Shown: positions 36,514 through 45,740, numbered from the stretch's first letter. The stretch: 64,000 bases of DNA from an uncultured Pelagibacteraceae bacterium (GCA_902560015.1 CACEKA010000001.1:62001-126000), one strand, 5' to 3'. Numbers and translations are program-made. Notes: generated by a model from the sequence alone, not told the origin.

Positions 36514-37476
36514 ATGAAAATTTTAGCTGTACAAAATAGGATGGGTATTGGGGATACCGTTATATTTTTACCTTACATCAAGGCTATTTCACAAAAATTT
36601 AGGGTGCCTGTAAGTTTATTGGTTAAAGAAAATTCAAAAGCAGACCAATTTCTAAATCAATCAGATTATATTGATAAAATTATTATTCTACAAAGAATTA
36701 AAAATAAAAATAGTAGACATGATGGAATACTTGGATCATTTAAATTAGCAAACGATTTACGAAAACATAAATTTGATAAAATTTTTATTTTTAATTCATC
36801 TTTAAGATTTAATTTAATTGCAAGATTGGCTGGTATTAAAGATGTGTACCAATATCCTCTGTTCAAAAAAACAAATCAGCATATCACTCAACCTGCAAAA
36901 GATTTAATCAAACAAAGTTTAAACTCAGAAATTACCTCCAATCCAGAAATTCAAATTGATCAAGATTTAATAGAAGCTGCGATTTCAAAATTTGATATCA
37001 AAAATAATCAACTAAATATTCTACTTGGGATTGGTGGTTCAGAACCTTCAAAAAGAATTCCAGCAAAAACTTTCTTATCAGTTATTGAAAAAATTAATAA
37101 TTTAAGGAGTTGTAAGTTTTTTTTAGCTACTGGCAAAAATGAGGAAGAGCAGTTAATTTTAAATGAAATAATGAATTCAAAATTTAAAGAAAAATGTATA
37201 CCTATTGATGGGCTGTCTATTTCTCAAACACTACCTGTTATAAAAAATTGCAATGTTTCTATATGCAATGATACTAGCTTCAGCCATTTATCATCTGCAT
37301 TAGGAATACAAACAATAACATTAATGGCTGATACACCACTAATTTATGGATCCTATAGTTCAAACATGCACCCTATTATCCCTGACGGTGAAATAACTGT
37401 AACTCACAATACTTTAGGAAAAGATAAAATAAATCCTGATAAAATATTTGAAAAGTTAATTTCAATTATTGGTTAA
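36514..37476 (+). CDS. Glycosyltransferase family 9 (heptosyltransferase-like)
   Basis: The 320-residue protein begins MKILAVQNRMGIGDTVIFLPYIKAI, typical of GT9 enzymes that add heptose or related sugars to the LPS core. The C-terminal half has LLGIGGSEPSKRIPAKTF and CNDTSFSHLSSALGIQTITLM, the nucleotide-sugar site. It acts at the cytoplasmic face of the inner membrane. An ATG-like upstream extension would run into the divergent aldolase gene, so I chose 36514. Acceptor unknown. Its last bases overlap the convergent J-domain gene by 4. Confidence 0.83.
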   Translation: MKILAVQNRMGIGDTVIFLPYIKAISQKFRVPVSLLVKENSKADQFLNQSDYIDKIIILQRIKNKNSRHDGILGSFKLANDLRKHKFDKIFIFNSSLRFNLIARLAGIKDVYQYPLFKKTNQHITQPAKDLIKQSLNSEITSNPEIQIDQDLIEAAISKFDIKNNQLNILLGIGGSEPSKRIPAKTFLSVIEKINNLRSCKFFLATGKNEEEQLILNEIMNSKFKEKCIPIDGLSISQTLPVIKNCNVSICNDTSFSHLSSALGIQTITLMADTPLIYGSYSSNMHPIIPDGEITVTHNTLGKDKINPDKIFEKLISIIG

Positions 37477-37976
37477 GAAATATCTCTCAAAACTATATCT
37501 TTAGCTTCATTAACAATAGTAGATAATCTTGAAGTTTCAGGAGATACATCGGGATGAATTTTTTTTTGGATTTTTATATAAGCTTTATTGACCAACTCTT
37601 TTGTTGGCTTATTATTAATATCTAAATTTAAAATTTTATATGCTTCTGTTACTGATATAGTATTTAAATTACTGTTTTCAGATTGATTAAATGAAAACCT
37701 TCCTGACCGTCTAAGTGTTTGGATAAGCCTGAATAACGAAAAAATTTGAATAATAGAAAGACCTTTGAGTTTAACTAGGGCTAAACTTAAAAGAGTTAAT
37801 GGCAGTGTTAATAAAATTTTACCACCAACAGCAAATAAAATTGCCAAAATAAGTAAAATTAATATTGTCAAAAATCTCACATTTTTAGACATTTTCTTTG
37901 TAGAAACGCTTGACCACCATTTCAATAAAAAATAAAAAATAGTCAAAATAACAACTATATAAATTATAATATTCAT
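37473..37976 (-). CDS. Membrane-anchored J-domain protein (TIM14-like)
   Basis: The 167-residue protein has two N-terminal membrane segments (about 2-19 and 33-70 region) and a C-terminal J domain with the essential HPD in KIHPDVSPE, inside TEAYKILNLD...NKAYIKIQKKIHPD. The arrangement, membrane anchor first and a short J domain last, resembles mitochondrial Pam18/TIM14 and its alphaproteobacterial relatives. It should stimulate DnaK ATPase at the membrane. It is divergent from the oligopeptidase gene by 16 bases. Confidence 0.85.
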   Translation of the reverse strand: MNIIIYIVVILTIFYFLLKWWSSVSTKKMSKNVRFLTILILLILAILFAVGGKILLTLPLTLLSLALVKLKGLSIIQIFSLFRLIQTLRRSGRFSFNQSENSNLNTISVTEAYKILNLDINNKPTKELVNKAYIKIQKKIHPDVSPETSRLSTIVNEAKDIVLRDIS

Positions 37977-37992
37977 ATATTTCCTTTAGATC

Positions 37993-40068
37993 ATGAAAGT
38001 ACCATATCTTAAAAAAAAACTAGAGTTAAAAACTTGTCACAATGTAGAATGGGAAGACAACTATAGCTGGATACATCAAGAAAATATCCTTGAAGTTTTA
38101 AGGGACAAAACAAAATTAGATCCAGAGGTAAAAAAATATTTAGATGAAGAAAATTTGTATGCTGATCATCATTTAAAAAATACGAAAAATTTACAAAAAA
38201 AATTATTTAATGAGATCAAAGGAAGAATAAAATTAGATGACGAGTCGCTTCCCTACAAAGATCATACTTACGAGTATTGGACTAAAACTACAGCAACTGG
38301 AAATTACTCTATAAAACTTCGAAAAAAGATAGATTCTGATAAAGTTGAAGAAATTTGGAATGGTGATAGCGAAAAAGAAAAATTAAAAACTGAATATTTT
38401 GGTGTTGGCGATTTAGAAGTAAGTAATAATGATAAATACCTTGGTTATTCACTAGATACCAAAGGTTCTGAATATTACTCCATATTCATAAGAGATATTC
38501 AAACTAAAAAAATTATAACAAAAGAAATTAAGGAAACATCAGGAAGTATTACTTTTAGCTTGGATGATAAATATATTTTTTATTCTAAACTTGATGCAAA
38601 TCACAGAGCAAGAAAAATTTTCAGACATAAAATTGGAAATTTTGAGAATGAAGACGAACTAATTTTTGAAGAAAAAAGTGAAGCATTTACCGTAGGGATA
38701 GGTTTAAGTTCAGATGAAAAATATTATTTCATAAATACATCAGATCATAATACATCTGAACAATACTACTTTGAGGTGAATGAAGAAAATCCTTTACCTA
38801 AATTAATTATAAAAAGAGAAAAAGGAGTAATCTACTCTGTCAGCTCTTGGGATAATAAATTTTATAATCACACTAATAAAAATGCTGAAGATTTTAAGAT
38901 TGATGTCTCAAATAGTTTAACAAATCAAAATTGGGAAATATTTATTCCTCCAAGAGATGAAGTTTTAATTGGAGGATGTACTTTTTTAAAAGATTGGATT
39001 ATTCGTTCTGAAACATCTAATGCATTAGAAAAATTATTTGTAAAAAATATTTCATCTGGAATAGAGGAAGAATTAATATTTTCTGATGAAAATATTTGTG
39101 TTCCAGGTATATCTTTAACTCAAAAAAATAGAGATACCGATGATGTATATCTTGGGTATTCTTCACCTAAAACTCCTTCTAGAGTTTATTTATATAATTT
39201 ATCTGACAAATCAAAAAAACTTGTGAAAGAGCAAGAAATACCATCAGGTCATAACTCAGAAGATTATATTGTTGAACGAGTAGAATATAAATCACACGAT
39301 GGAAGATTAGTTCCATTAACAATCACTAGACACAAAAATACCAAAATTGATGGTTCGGCAAATTTATTACTTTATGGATATGGTTCATATGGTAGCTCAA
39401 TGAGTCCTGGATTTTCATCAACAAGATTAAGCTTGATAAATAGAAATATTATTTGGGCTACTGCTCACATTAGAGGAGGAATGGAAAAAGGAATGAAATG
39501 GTGGAAAGAGGGAAAGCTTACAAATAAAAAAAATACTTTTGAAGATTATATTTATGCTGCAAAATATTTAGTTGAAAACAAATACTCATCTAAGGGCAAA
39601 ATAATTGGAATGGGAGGTTCTGCAGGAGGTTTATTAATGGGAGCTGTAGTTAATCAAGCTCCAGAATTATTTTTAGGAATAATTATGGCAGTACCATTTG
39701 TAGACTCTCTAACAACAAATCTTGATCACTCGCTTCCCTTAACTGTTGGTGAATTTGATGAGTTTGGAAATGCCAAAGATAACAAAGAACATTTTGATTA
39801 TATATTTTCATATGCACCTTATAATAATATAAAAAAAATGGACTATCCTCACATTCTAATTACTACTAGTTTGAGTGATAACAGAGTTTTGTTTGATGAG
39901 CCTGCAAAATTTACTGCAAAATTAAGGGAATATAAAACTGATAATAATTTACTTCTTTTAAAAACAGAAATGAATGCAGGACATGGAGGTAAATCTGGTA
40001 GAGATGGAGCTATTGAAGAAATTGCAATTGATTATGCTTTTGCTTTAAAGATATCAGAAAAAATTTGA
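37993..40068 (+). CDS. ptrB: Oligopeptidase B (S9A serine peptidase)
   Basis: The 691-residue protein has an N-terminal seven-blade propeller (about 60-400) and a C-terminal alpha/beta hydrolase. The nucleophile serine is in GMGGSAGGLLMG, the acid in LSDNRV and the histidine in MNAGHGGKSGR. YGYGSYG and HIRGGMEKGMKWW are S9A signatures. It cleaves short peptides, usually after basic residues, in the cytoplasm. It is a single gene followed by the hsp20 heat-shock promoter. Confidence 0.92.
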   Translation: MKVPYLKKKLELKTCHNVEWEDNYSWIHQENILEVLRDKTKLDPEVKKYLDEENLYADHHLKNTKNLQKKLFNEIKGRIKLDDESLPYKDHTYEYWTKTTATGNYSIKLRKKIDSDKVEEIWNGDSEKEKLKTEYFGVGDLEVSNNDKYLGYSLDTKGSEYYSIFIRDIQTKKIITKEIKETSGSITFSLDDKYIFYSKLDANHRARKIFRHKIGNFENEDELIFEEKSEAFTVGIGLSSDEKYYFINTSDHNTSEQYYFEVNEENPLPKLIIKREKGVIYSVSSWDNKFYNHTNKNAEDFKIDVSNSLTNQNWEIFIPPRDEVLIGGCTFLKDWIIRSETSNALEKLFVKNISSGIEEELIFSDENICVPGISLTQKNRDTDDVYLGYSSPKTPSRVYLYNLSDKSKKLVKEQEIPSGHNSEDYIVERVEYKSHDGRLVPLTITRHKNTKIDGSANLLLYGYGSYGSSMSPGFSSTRLSLINRNIIWATAHIRGGMEKGMKWWKEGKLTNKKNTFEDYIYAAKYLVENKYSSKGKIIGMGGSAGGLLMGAVVNQAPELFLGIIMAVPFVDSLTTNLDHSLPLTVGEFDEFGNAKDNKEHFDYIFSYAPYNNIKKMDYPHILITTSLSDNRVLFDEPAKFTAKLREYKTDNNLLLLKTEMNAGHGGKSGRDGAIEEIAIDYAFALKISEKI

Positions 40069-40078
40069 TTCTACTGAT

Positions 40079-40106
40079 CTTGAAATATTAAAAACAATTC
40101 CCATAT
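40079..40106 (+). promoter_or_regulatory. Heat-shock (RpoH-type) promoter of hsp20
   Basis: CTTGAAA (CTTG at 40079-40082) is followed after 17 bases by CCCATAT (40100-40106), close to both the E. coli sigma-32 and alphaproteobacterial CTTG-N17-CYTATNT patterns. Transcription should start near 40113, exactly at the first leader hairpin. Confidence 0.78.
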
Positions 40107-40112
40107 TAATTC

Positions 40113-40165
40113 TGTAAGTCGCCTAATGGGGCTTACATAAATTAACTTGCTTAACTAAAAAGGAG
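40113..40165 (+). promoter_or_regulatory. ROSE-like RNA thermometer in the hsp20 leader
   Basis: Two hairpins fill the leader. Hairpin 1: TGTAAG (40113-40118) pairs with CTTACA (40132-40137) and continues inward with one bulged G to a TAAT loop. Hairpin 2: CUUGCUU (40146-40152) pairs with the ribosome site AAGGAG (40160-40165) around a 7-base loop, if the G of UUGCU is bulged: C-G, U-A, U.G, C-G, U-A, U-A. UUGCU opposite AGGA with a bulged G is the hallmark of ROSE thermometers of alphaproteobacterial small heat-shock genes. The leader is only about 59 bases, shorter than classical ROSE elements. Confidence 0.68.
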
Positions 40166-40171
40166 TAAATT

Positions 40172-40618
40172 ATGACAAGTAAGGATCTATCTATCTTTAA
40201 TTCTCTAAGACCTTTTTCAATTGGTTTCGACGATATGTTTGATCAATTTGAAAATATGCTTGGAAATGGAAATTTGACTTTGCAGTCGAATTATCCACCA
40301 TACAACATCAGAAAAACAGGGAAAGATAACTATGCTATTGAAGTAGCATTAGCTGGCTTTAACAAAAATGATGTTGAAGTAGAGTTTGAAGATAATTTAT
40401 TAACTGTAAGAACTAAACCAGTTAATAAATCGGAAGAAAAAAATGTGGATGGAGAAATTATTCATAAAGGAATCTCACAAAGACAATTTGCAAGATCATT
40501 TACCATTGCTGATGATGTAAAAGTAAATGATGCAGAACTTAAAGATGGTCTTTTGACGATATCATGTGAACGAATAATCCCAGAACATAAAAAGAAAAAG
40601 CTTATTGAAATTAGATAA
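40172..40618 (+). CDS. hspA: Small heat-shock protein Hsp20 (IbpA-like)
   Basis: A 148-residue alpha-crystallin-type holdase. The N-terminus SIGFDDMFDQFENML and YPPYNIRKTGKDNYAIEVALAGF match IbpA-like proteins. The crystallin domain runs about 38-135, with LTVRTK and the late DGLLTISCER. It binds unfolding proteins during heat stress and passes them to DnaK/ClpB. It is monocistronic, with an RpoH-type promoter and a leader able to mask its ribosome site at low temperature. The gene name follows alphaproteobacterial usage. Confidence 0.93.
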   Translation: MTSKDLSIFNSLRPFSIGFDDMFDQFENMLGNGNLTLQSNYPPYNIRKTGKDNYAIEVALAGFNKNDVEVEFEDNLLTVRTKPVNKSEEKNVDGEIIHKGISQRQFARSFTIADDVKVNDAELKDGLLTISCERIIPEHKKKKLIEIR

Positions 40619-40629
40619 GTTATACCTTG

Positions 40630-40653
40630 CTTGTGGGGATTTCTCCCCACAAG
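40630..40653. terminator. Strong symmetric stem-loop between hsp20 and the NCS2 permease gene
   Basis: CTTGTGGGGA and TCCCCACAAG form a perfect 10-bp stem around a 4-base loop, between two convergent genes. No T-run follows directly on either strand (the nearest on + is about 20 bases later), so it may mark a shared transcript end without being a textbook terminator. Confidence 0.6.
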
Positions 40654-40664
40654 TTATACATTAA

Positions 40665-41987
40665 TTATTTTTTTGCCATTAGAGCGTTTAGAACAAATGC
40701 TAATAATCCAGCAGGTATAAGTCCAGTCGTTAAAAGTAGTTTTAAACTTATTCCAAAGTCTGGAATATTTTTAACGAAGTCTGGTAATAATGACATTCCA
40801 ATACCAAAAGATAAAGAGAGTGCTAAGATTAATAAATTTCTTTGATCCATTTCTGCTTTTGAAATCAATTTAATCCCAGCAGCCGCTATCATTCCAAACA
40901 TAATGATTGCCGCACCACCAATAACTGACTCAGGCATTGCGGCTATTATTCCACCTAATTTCGGAAATAATCCCATTAGAACTAAAATTATTCCAGCAAT
41001 AGTTCCAACATGCCTACTTACCACACCTGTAAATGCAACTAATCCAGCATTTTGAGAATAAGATGTATTTGGCATTGCATTAAATAGAGCTCCAATTGCA
41101 GTTCCAACACCATCTCCCATTATTCCACCTGATAATTCTTTATCAGTTGCTTCTCGTTTAGCGCCGCCCATTGTCGTAGCACTTATGTCTCCGATTGTTT
41201 CAATTGTTGTAACAATTGACATAAATAACATTAGAATTATTGCACCCGGAACAAAATCAATTCCATACTGAAGAGGCATTGGAAGTGCAAACCATGATGC
41301 AGACTCAATTTTACCGTAGTTAACCATTCCTAGTGCTGCAGCAACGATGAAACCAGCTACTATTCCAATTAAAATTGAAGCTGAAGAAGCCATTCCCTTG
41401 CCTTTAATATTAAAACCAATAGCAACTATAAAAACAGTAAAAGCAACAGTTAAGTGATTTGAATTTGCAAAAATTTCAGGTTTGTTGTTCATTAACCATC
41501 CACCTCCACCAGCATACATGAAACCAACTTTAAGCAAACTAAATCCAATCATTAACACAACTATACCCGTGACTAATGGTGGAAAAAGATGTCTTACTGG
41601 TTTTAAAACTTTTCCTATAAAAATTTGGAAAATTCCTCCAATAAATGCTGCTGTAAATACTGCACCTAAACCTGCGGCTTTAAATGGTAGCATTATAGGT
41701 ATAAATGCAAAACTTGTACCTTGAATTATTGGTAGTCTTGCACCAATTTCTTTATATCCAACAGTTTGAATAATTGTTGCTACTCCTGCTACAAACAAAG
41801 CCATTTGAATCAAAAATATTTTTTCTTCAGGCGTTTGACCAAAAACTCCAGCCACAATAATAGGAACTGTTATGTTACCAGCAAACATTGCTAGAACATG
41901 CTGAATTCCTAAAGGTATGGATTTATTTAATGGGAGTTTTTTGTCTGGACTGTTTGTAGAGCCCATTCGTGTTTTACTTAATGCCAT
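40665..41987 (-). CDS. NCS2 family purine (xanthine/urate-type) permease
   Basis: A 440-residue carrier with about 12-14 transmembrane segments. The NAT signature QNAGLVAFTG (with QN as in xanthine/urate carriers) and the upstream ETIGDISATTMGG motif place it among proton-coupled nucleobase transporters. The purine-type signature and the adjacent purine degradation genes favour xanthine, urate or guanine over uracil. It lies at the left border of the island. GGAGGG is a strong ribosome site before the ATG. Exact substrate is inferred. Confidence 0.88.
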   Translation of the reverse strand: MALSKTRMGSTNSPDKKLPLNKSIPLGIQHVLAMFAGNITVPIIVAGVFGQTPEEKIFLIQMALFVAGVATIIQTVGYKEIGARLPIIQGTSFAFIPIMLPFKAAGLGAVFTAAFIGGIFQIFIGKVLKPVRHLFPPLVTGIVVLMIGFSLLKVGFMYAGGGGWLMNNKPEIFANSNHLTVAFTVFIVAIGFNIKGKGMASSASILIGIVAGFIVAAALGMVNYGKIESASWFALPMPLQYGIDFVPGAIILMLFMSIVTTIETIGDISATTMGGAKREATDKELSGGIMGDGVGTAIGALFNAMPNTSYSQNAGLVAFTGVVSRHVGTIAGIILVLMGLFPKLGGIIAAMPESVIGGAAIIMFGMIAAAGIKLISKAEMDQRNLLILALSLSFGIGMSLLPDFVKNIPDFGISLKLLLTTGLIPAGLLAFVLNALMAKK

Positions 41988-42085
41988 TTACCCTCCGTCG
42001 TTAATAGTAAGACGTTACATTATTGTTTATTAATTTATATAAAAAAACTATTGAGGTTAGAATTCCTAATATTTTAGATAATTAA

Positions 42086-42119
42086 AAAACCTATTATGAG
42101 CAGATTGAATTCAACTCAT
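42086..42119 (-). terminator. Possible terminator of the small lipoprotein gene
   Basis: Reading the minus strand, ATGAG (42115-42119) pairs with CTCAT (42096-42100), with an inner TTG/CAA pair set from the palindrome TTGAATTCAA and a 4-base bulge. A run of six T follows six bases later. The stem is weak, so the call is tentative. Confidence 0.4.
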
Positions 42120-42160
42120 GAAAGAAAAATTTAATTTACCATTCTCACTATAATTAGGTT

Positions 42161-42466
42161 TTAAAAGCAACCGTTTGACACAAAACCTATAACAATCTTA
42201 TCTGAATTAATTTCAAACCTTCGTTCACAAGGTACAAGGTATTTTTTACTATTATATATAAGCTCAAAATTTCCTTTAGCATTTTTGAAATCTTCATCTG
42301 GTTTTCCTAGTTCCATCTGGAGTTCGCTTGCAGATTTTCCAAGAAATTTGCTTAATTTTTCATTTTCTTTTTCAACTATTGCATCAGTTTTTTCTTTAAC
42401 AGTTTGACAACCTGAAAAAAAAAATACGATAATTAAAAGGCTTATTACTGATTTTAATTTAGACAT
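42161..42466 (-). CDS. Hypothetical small lipoprotein
   Basis: A 101-residue lipoprotein: signal 5-18, lipobox FSGC with the lipidated cysteine at 20. The mature part has GKSASELQMELGKPDEDFKNAKGNFELIYN and two late cysteines in LVPCERRF and SNGCF that could form a disulfide. The ELGKPD...G...YN pattern recalls the SmpA/OmlA (BamE-like) fold, but similarity is weak and I do not assign it. It lies between the NCS2 permease gene and the deaminase gene, transcribed away from the latter. Confidence 0.7.
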   Translation of the reverse strand: MSKLKSVISLLIIVFFFSGCQTVKEKTDAIVEKENEKLSKFLGKSASELQMELGKPDEDFKNAKGNFELIYNSKKYLVPCERRFEINSDKIVIGFVSNGCF

Positions 42467-42592
42467 AATTTAAATTAACATTTTTTGTTTAATAAATTAT
42501 TAACTTTTAAGTTGTATAAATAATTTATTTCTTATTACTTTCAAGATTAATTTATAGTAACAATTGTGTTCTTTATTTGATAGTTCAAGCAT

Positions 42593-43183
42593 ATGAATGA
42601 AAAAGCCCTAGAAAAGATACTAAATATATTTTTGAATGAAGTTTTGCCTCTTACAGAAAAAGGTGTTGCAAAAGGTAGTAAAATATTTGGGGCTGCTATA
42701 ATCAAAAAAGATGATTTATCACTGGTAATTGCAGAAACAAACAATGAAATAGAAAATCCATTGTGGCACGGAGAAATGCATACTCTTAAAAAATTTTATG
42801 AATTAGATGCAAATACTAGACCAAATGAAAAAGATTGCATGTTCTTAAGTTCACATGAGCCTTGTAGTATGTGCTTGAGTGCGATCACTTTTTCTGGATT
42901 TGATAATTTTTATTATCTTTTTCCATACACAGCCACAAATGATGATTTTAATATTCCACATGATTTGAATATATTGAAAGAAGTATTTAAAATTAATGAT
43001 GGAGAATATAATAAAGAAAATTCCTACTGGAAAAGTCAAAATATAAATTTACTCATTGAAAATTTACCCACTTCTAAAAAAGAAAAAATTTTAAATCAAT
43101 TAAATGAAATTAGAAAAAAATATCAAACTTTATCAAATCAATATCAGGAAAATAAAGATGGGAATTCTATACCATTAAATTAA
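42593..43183 (+). CDS. CMP/dCMP-type nucleoside or nucleobase deaminase
   Basis: A zinc-dependent deaminase-fold protein of 196 residues. The catalytic pair is H59-G-E61 in LWHGEMHTL and the zinc cysteines are C91 and C94 in SSHEPCSMCLSAI. The remainder differs from the guanine deaminase further along. The C-terminal 60 residues are helical and charged. It is first in the operon with the nucleoside-type ABC importer (3 bases to the ATPase gene), so a deamination of an imported nucleoside or base is likely. Substrate (adenosine, guanosine, cytidine or base) cannot be read from sequence. Confidence 0.82.
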   Translation: MNEKALEKILNIFLNEVLPLTEKGVAKGSKIFGAAIIKKDDLSLVIAETNNEIENPLWHGEMHTLKKFYELDANTRPNEKDCMFLSSHEPCSMCLSAITFSGFDNFYYLFPYTATNDDFNIPHDLNILKEVFKINDGEYNKENSYWKSQNINLLIENLPTSKKEKILNQLNEIRKKYQTLSNQYQENKDGNSIPLN

Positions 43184-43186
43184 TCA

Positions 43187-44683
43187 ATGAATACAAATCT
43201 TAAAATTTCAAATGTAACCAAAATATATCCAGGGTGTATTGCTAACGATAATGTTTCTCTCGAATTTAATAGTGGTAAAATTTATGCTCTTCTTGGAGAA
43301 AATGGTGCTGGTAAATCTACCCTGGTTAAAATTCTATCGGGTGTCATCATTCCTGATGAAGGTAAAATTCATTTAAATGAAAATAATCTTCAACTTAATT
43401 CACCATTAGATGCTAAAAAAAACGATATTGGAATGGTTTTTCAGCATTTTAACCTTTTTGAAACTTTGTCTGTTTTTGAAAACTTAATAATAGACTCAGA
43501 CGAACAAAGAGAAAGTTTAAGAGAAAAAATTGACTCAATTATGAAAAAATACAATTTTTCAATTGATCTTGATATTCCTGTTTTAAATCTTTCAGCGGGT
43601 CAAAAACAGAAAGTAGAAATAATCAGATGTCTAATAAGGAGTCCAAAAGTATTAATTATGGATGAACCAACGTCTGTATTAACTGAGCAAGAAACGAGTG
43701 AATTATTTTTATCTTTAAAAAAATTTTCAGAAGAAGGAATTTTAATTATTTATATAACTCATAAACTAAAGGAGGTTATGCAGCTTTGTGATGAAGTTGC
43801 TGTAATGAGAAGAGGAAAGCTAGTCTCTGTAAGCCAAATCAAGAATGAAAATTTAGAGTCACTTGCTAACAAAATGGTAGGTCAAAGATTAAAAACTATT
43901 AAGAAAAAAAAAGCAAATATATCATCAGATCAATTAATTAAAATAACTAATCTTAATTTTATAAGCGAGGATCCTTTTGAAACAAATTTAAATGATATTA
44001 ATTTTTCTGTTAATAAAGGCGAATGTTTGGGAATTGCTGGTATATCGGGAAATGGCCAAAGTGAATTATTTCAAGTATTAAGTGGTGAAATTTTGTCAGA
44101 CAAGAATTCTATAGAATTTAATAAAAATTATATTGGAGATTTAAATCCTCAAGAGAGAAGAGAATATATGGTGGCTTTTTCTCCAGAAGATAGGCTTGAA
44201 CAAGCAGCGATTCCTCAAATGAAAATTTTTGAAAATGTAGCCTTAAACAATTTTAAATCCTCAAATTTTTTTAACAATGGATTAATAAATGAAAAAAAAA
44301 TTAGAGAACATTCAAAAAAAATAATTTCGGACTTTAATGTTAATACGGATAACATAGATTTAAAAAGTCAATTTTTGTCTGGAGGAAATCTACAAAAGTT
44401 GATTATGGGGAGAGAATTAATAACCTCTCCAGATTTATTGATTTGTTTTAATCCAACTTGGGGACTGGATGTTGGGGCAATAAATTATATCCACGAAACA
44501 TTGATTAAAATCAACGAAAACAATAAATCAATAATATTAATATCTACAGATACTGATGAATTGTTAAAACTAAGTGACAAAATTTCTGTAATAAATAAAG
44601 GAAAATTATCAAAAATTATGAATGCTGATGAGGTTACCTCTGAGAAACTTGGAGTGCTTATGGGGGGAGGAGAAATTGATTAA
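43187..44683 (+). CDS. Nucleoside-type ABC importer, double ATPase
   Basis: A 498-residue protein with two ABC domains, as in the BMP/NupA and sugar-type (RbsA-like) importers. The first has Walker A GENGAGKST, signature LSAGQKQKVEI and Walker B VLIMDEPTSVLT. The second has the degenerate Walker A GISGNGQSE and signature LSGGNLQKLIMGRE. The next two genes encode its permeases and the third the BMP-type binding protein. It hydrolyses ATP to power uptake. Its ribosome region is in the preceding gene's end. Confidence 0.9.
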   Translation: MNTNLKISNVTKIYPGCIANDNVSLEFNSGKIYALLGENGAGKSTLVKILSGVIIPDEGKIHLNENNLQLNSPLDAKKNDIGMVFQHFNLFETLSVFENLIIDSDEQRESLREKIDSIMKKYNFSIDLDIPVLNLSAGQKQKVEIIRCLIRSPKVLIMDEPTSVLTEQETSELFLSLKKFSEEGILIIYITHKLKEVMQLCDEVAVMRRGKLVSVSQIKNENLESLANKMVGQRLKTIKKKKANISSDQLIKITNLNFISEDPFETNLNDINFSVNKGECLGIAGISGNGQSELFQVLSGEILSDKNSIEFNKNYIGDLNPQERREYMVAFSPEDRLEQAAIPQMKIFENVALNNFKSSNFFNNGLINEKKIREHSKKIISDFNVNTDNIDLKSQFLSGGNLQKLIMGRELITSPDLLICFNPTWGLDVGAINYIHETLIKINENNKSIILISTDTDELLKLSDKISVINKGKLSKIMNADEVTSEKLGVLMGGGEID

Positions 44684-45740
44684 AATTGTAAAAAGAGATC
44701 AACCTTCAAGAGCTATTTTTTTTCTTACACCAATTTTAGCTATTTTTCTAACATTGGTAGCGGGAGGTCTAATTTTTTATATTTTAGGTTTTAAACCTTT
44801 TGAGGCTCTTAAATTTTTTTTCATTGTTCCAATTGCAGATAATTATGGGTTAAGTGAATTACTACTAAAAGCAACACCACTTTGTTTAATTGCAATTGGT
44901 TTATCTTTTTGTTTTAAAAGTAATAATTGGAATATTGGAGCCGAAGGTCAATTAACTTTTGGTGCTATAGTTTCAGGAGGTGTTGCTTTACTATTTTATG
45001 ATCAAGAAGGATTTTACATTCTTCCTATAGTAATATTAGCTGGTGCAATTGGTGGTATGCTATATGCATCAATACCCGCAATTTTGAAAACTTACTTTAA
45101 TACAAACGAAATATTAGTAAGTCTTATGCTAGTATATGTTTCAAAATTAATTTTGGATTATCTTGTTGTAGGCCCTTGGAGTAACCCAGAGGGATTTAAT
45201 TTTCCTGAAACCAGACAGTTCAGTGACTCTGCAAGACTTCCATTATTATTTGAAGGACTAAGAATTCATGCAGGAATATATTTAGCTTTAGCTGCAGTAG
45301 TTATTAGCTGGTTTATTTTTTATAAGACATTTTTGGGATTTCAAATGAAGGTTTCAGGTTTTAGTTTAAAAACAGCCAAATATGCTGGATACAAAGGTAA
45401 AAAAATGATTATCCTCGTTTTTTTAATAAGTGGAGCTTGCGCAGGTCTTGCAGGAGTTGGTGAAATAACAGGGCCTATAGGACAACTTCATAGAGAAGTA
45501 TCTCCTGATTATGGTTTTACAGCAATAATTGTTGCTTTTTTAGGACGTTTACATCCTGTAGGGATAATCTTTGCTTCATTAGTTGTTGCAATAACTTATC
45601 TGGGAGCGGAAACAGCCCAAATATTTATGCAGATACCAAAATATACTGGTCAAGTTTTTCAAGGAATGATTTTATTTTTTCTTCTTGCATCTGACTATTT
45701 ACTCTTTTTCAAATTTAAATTTATAGGTTCAAAAAAATGA
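44676..45740 (+). CDS. ABC importer permease, nucleoside type (first)
   Basis: A membrane permease of the BPD_transp_2 family, 354 residues from the TTG at 44676, with about ten hydrophobic segments and the signature NWNIGAEGQLTFGAI. The TTG is preceded by a good ribosome site (GGAGG at 44667-44671), so I prefer it to an ATG 54 bases upstream, which would give a long overlap with the ATPase gene. Its stop overlaps the next ATG by 4 bases (ATGA). Confidence 0.86.
   Translation: MIKIVKRDQPSRAIFFLTPILAIFLTLVAGGLIFYILGFKPFEALKFFFIVPIADNYGLSELLLKATPLCLIAIGLSFCFKSNNWNIGAEGQLTFGAIVSGGVALLFYDQEGFYILPIVILAGAIGGMLYASIPAILKTYFNTNEILVSLMLVYVSKLILDYLVVGPWSNPEGFNFPETRQFSDSARLPLLFEGLRIHAGIYLALAAVVISWFIFYKTFLGFQMKVSGFSLKTAKYAGYKGKKMIILVFLISGACAGLAGVGEITGPIGQLHREVSPDYGFTAIIVAFLGRLHPVGIIFASLVVAITYLGAETAQIFMQIPKYTGQVFQGMILFFLLASDYLLFFKFKFIGSKK

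Noticed and set aside
34388-37476. A lipid or LPS operon formed by cfa, the DapA-like gene and the GT9 gene
   Set aside because: The GT9 gene is on the opposite strand, and the aldolase has no clear lipid role, so only cfa and the aldolase gene can share a transcript.
40665-41987. Uracil permease assignment of the NCS2 carrier
   Set aside because: The NAT signature begins QNAG, nearer to purine carriers, and the neighbours all act on purines; a uracil role has no support here.
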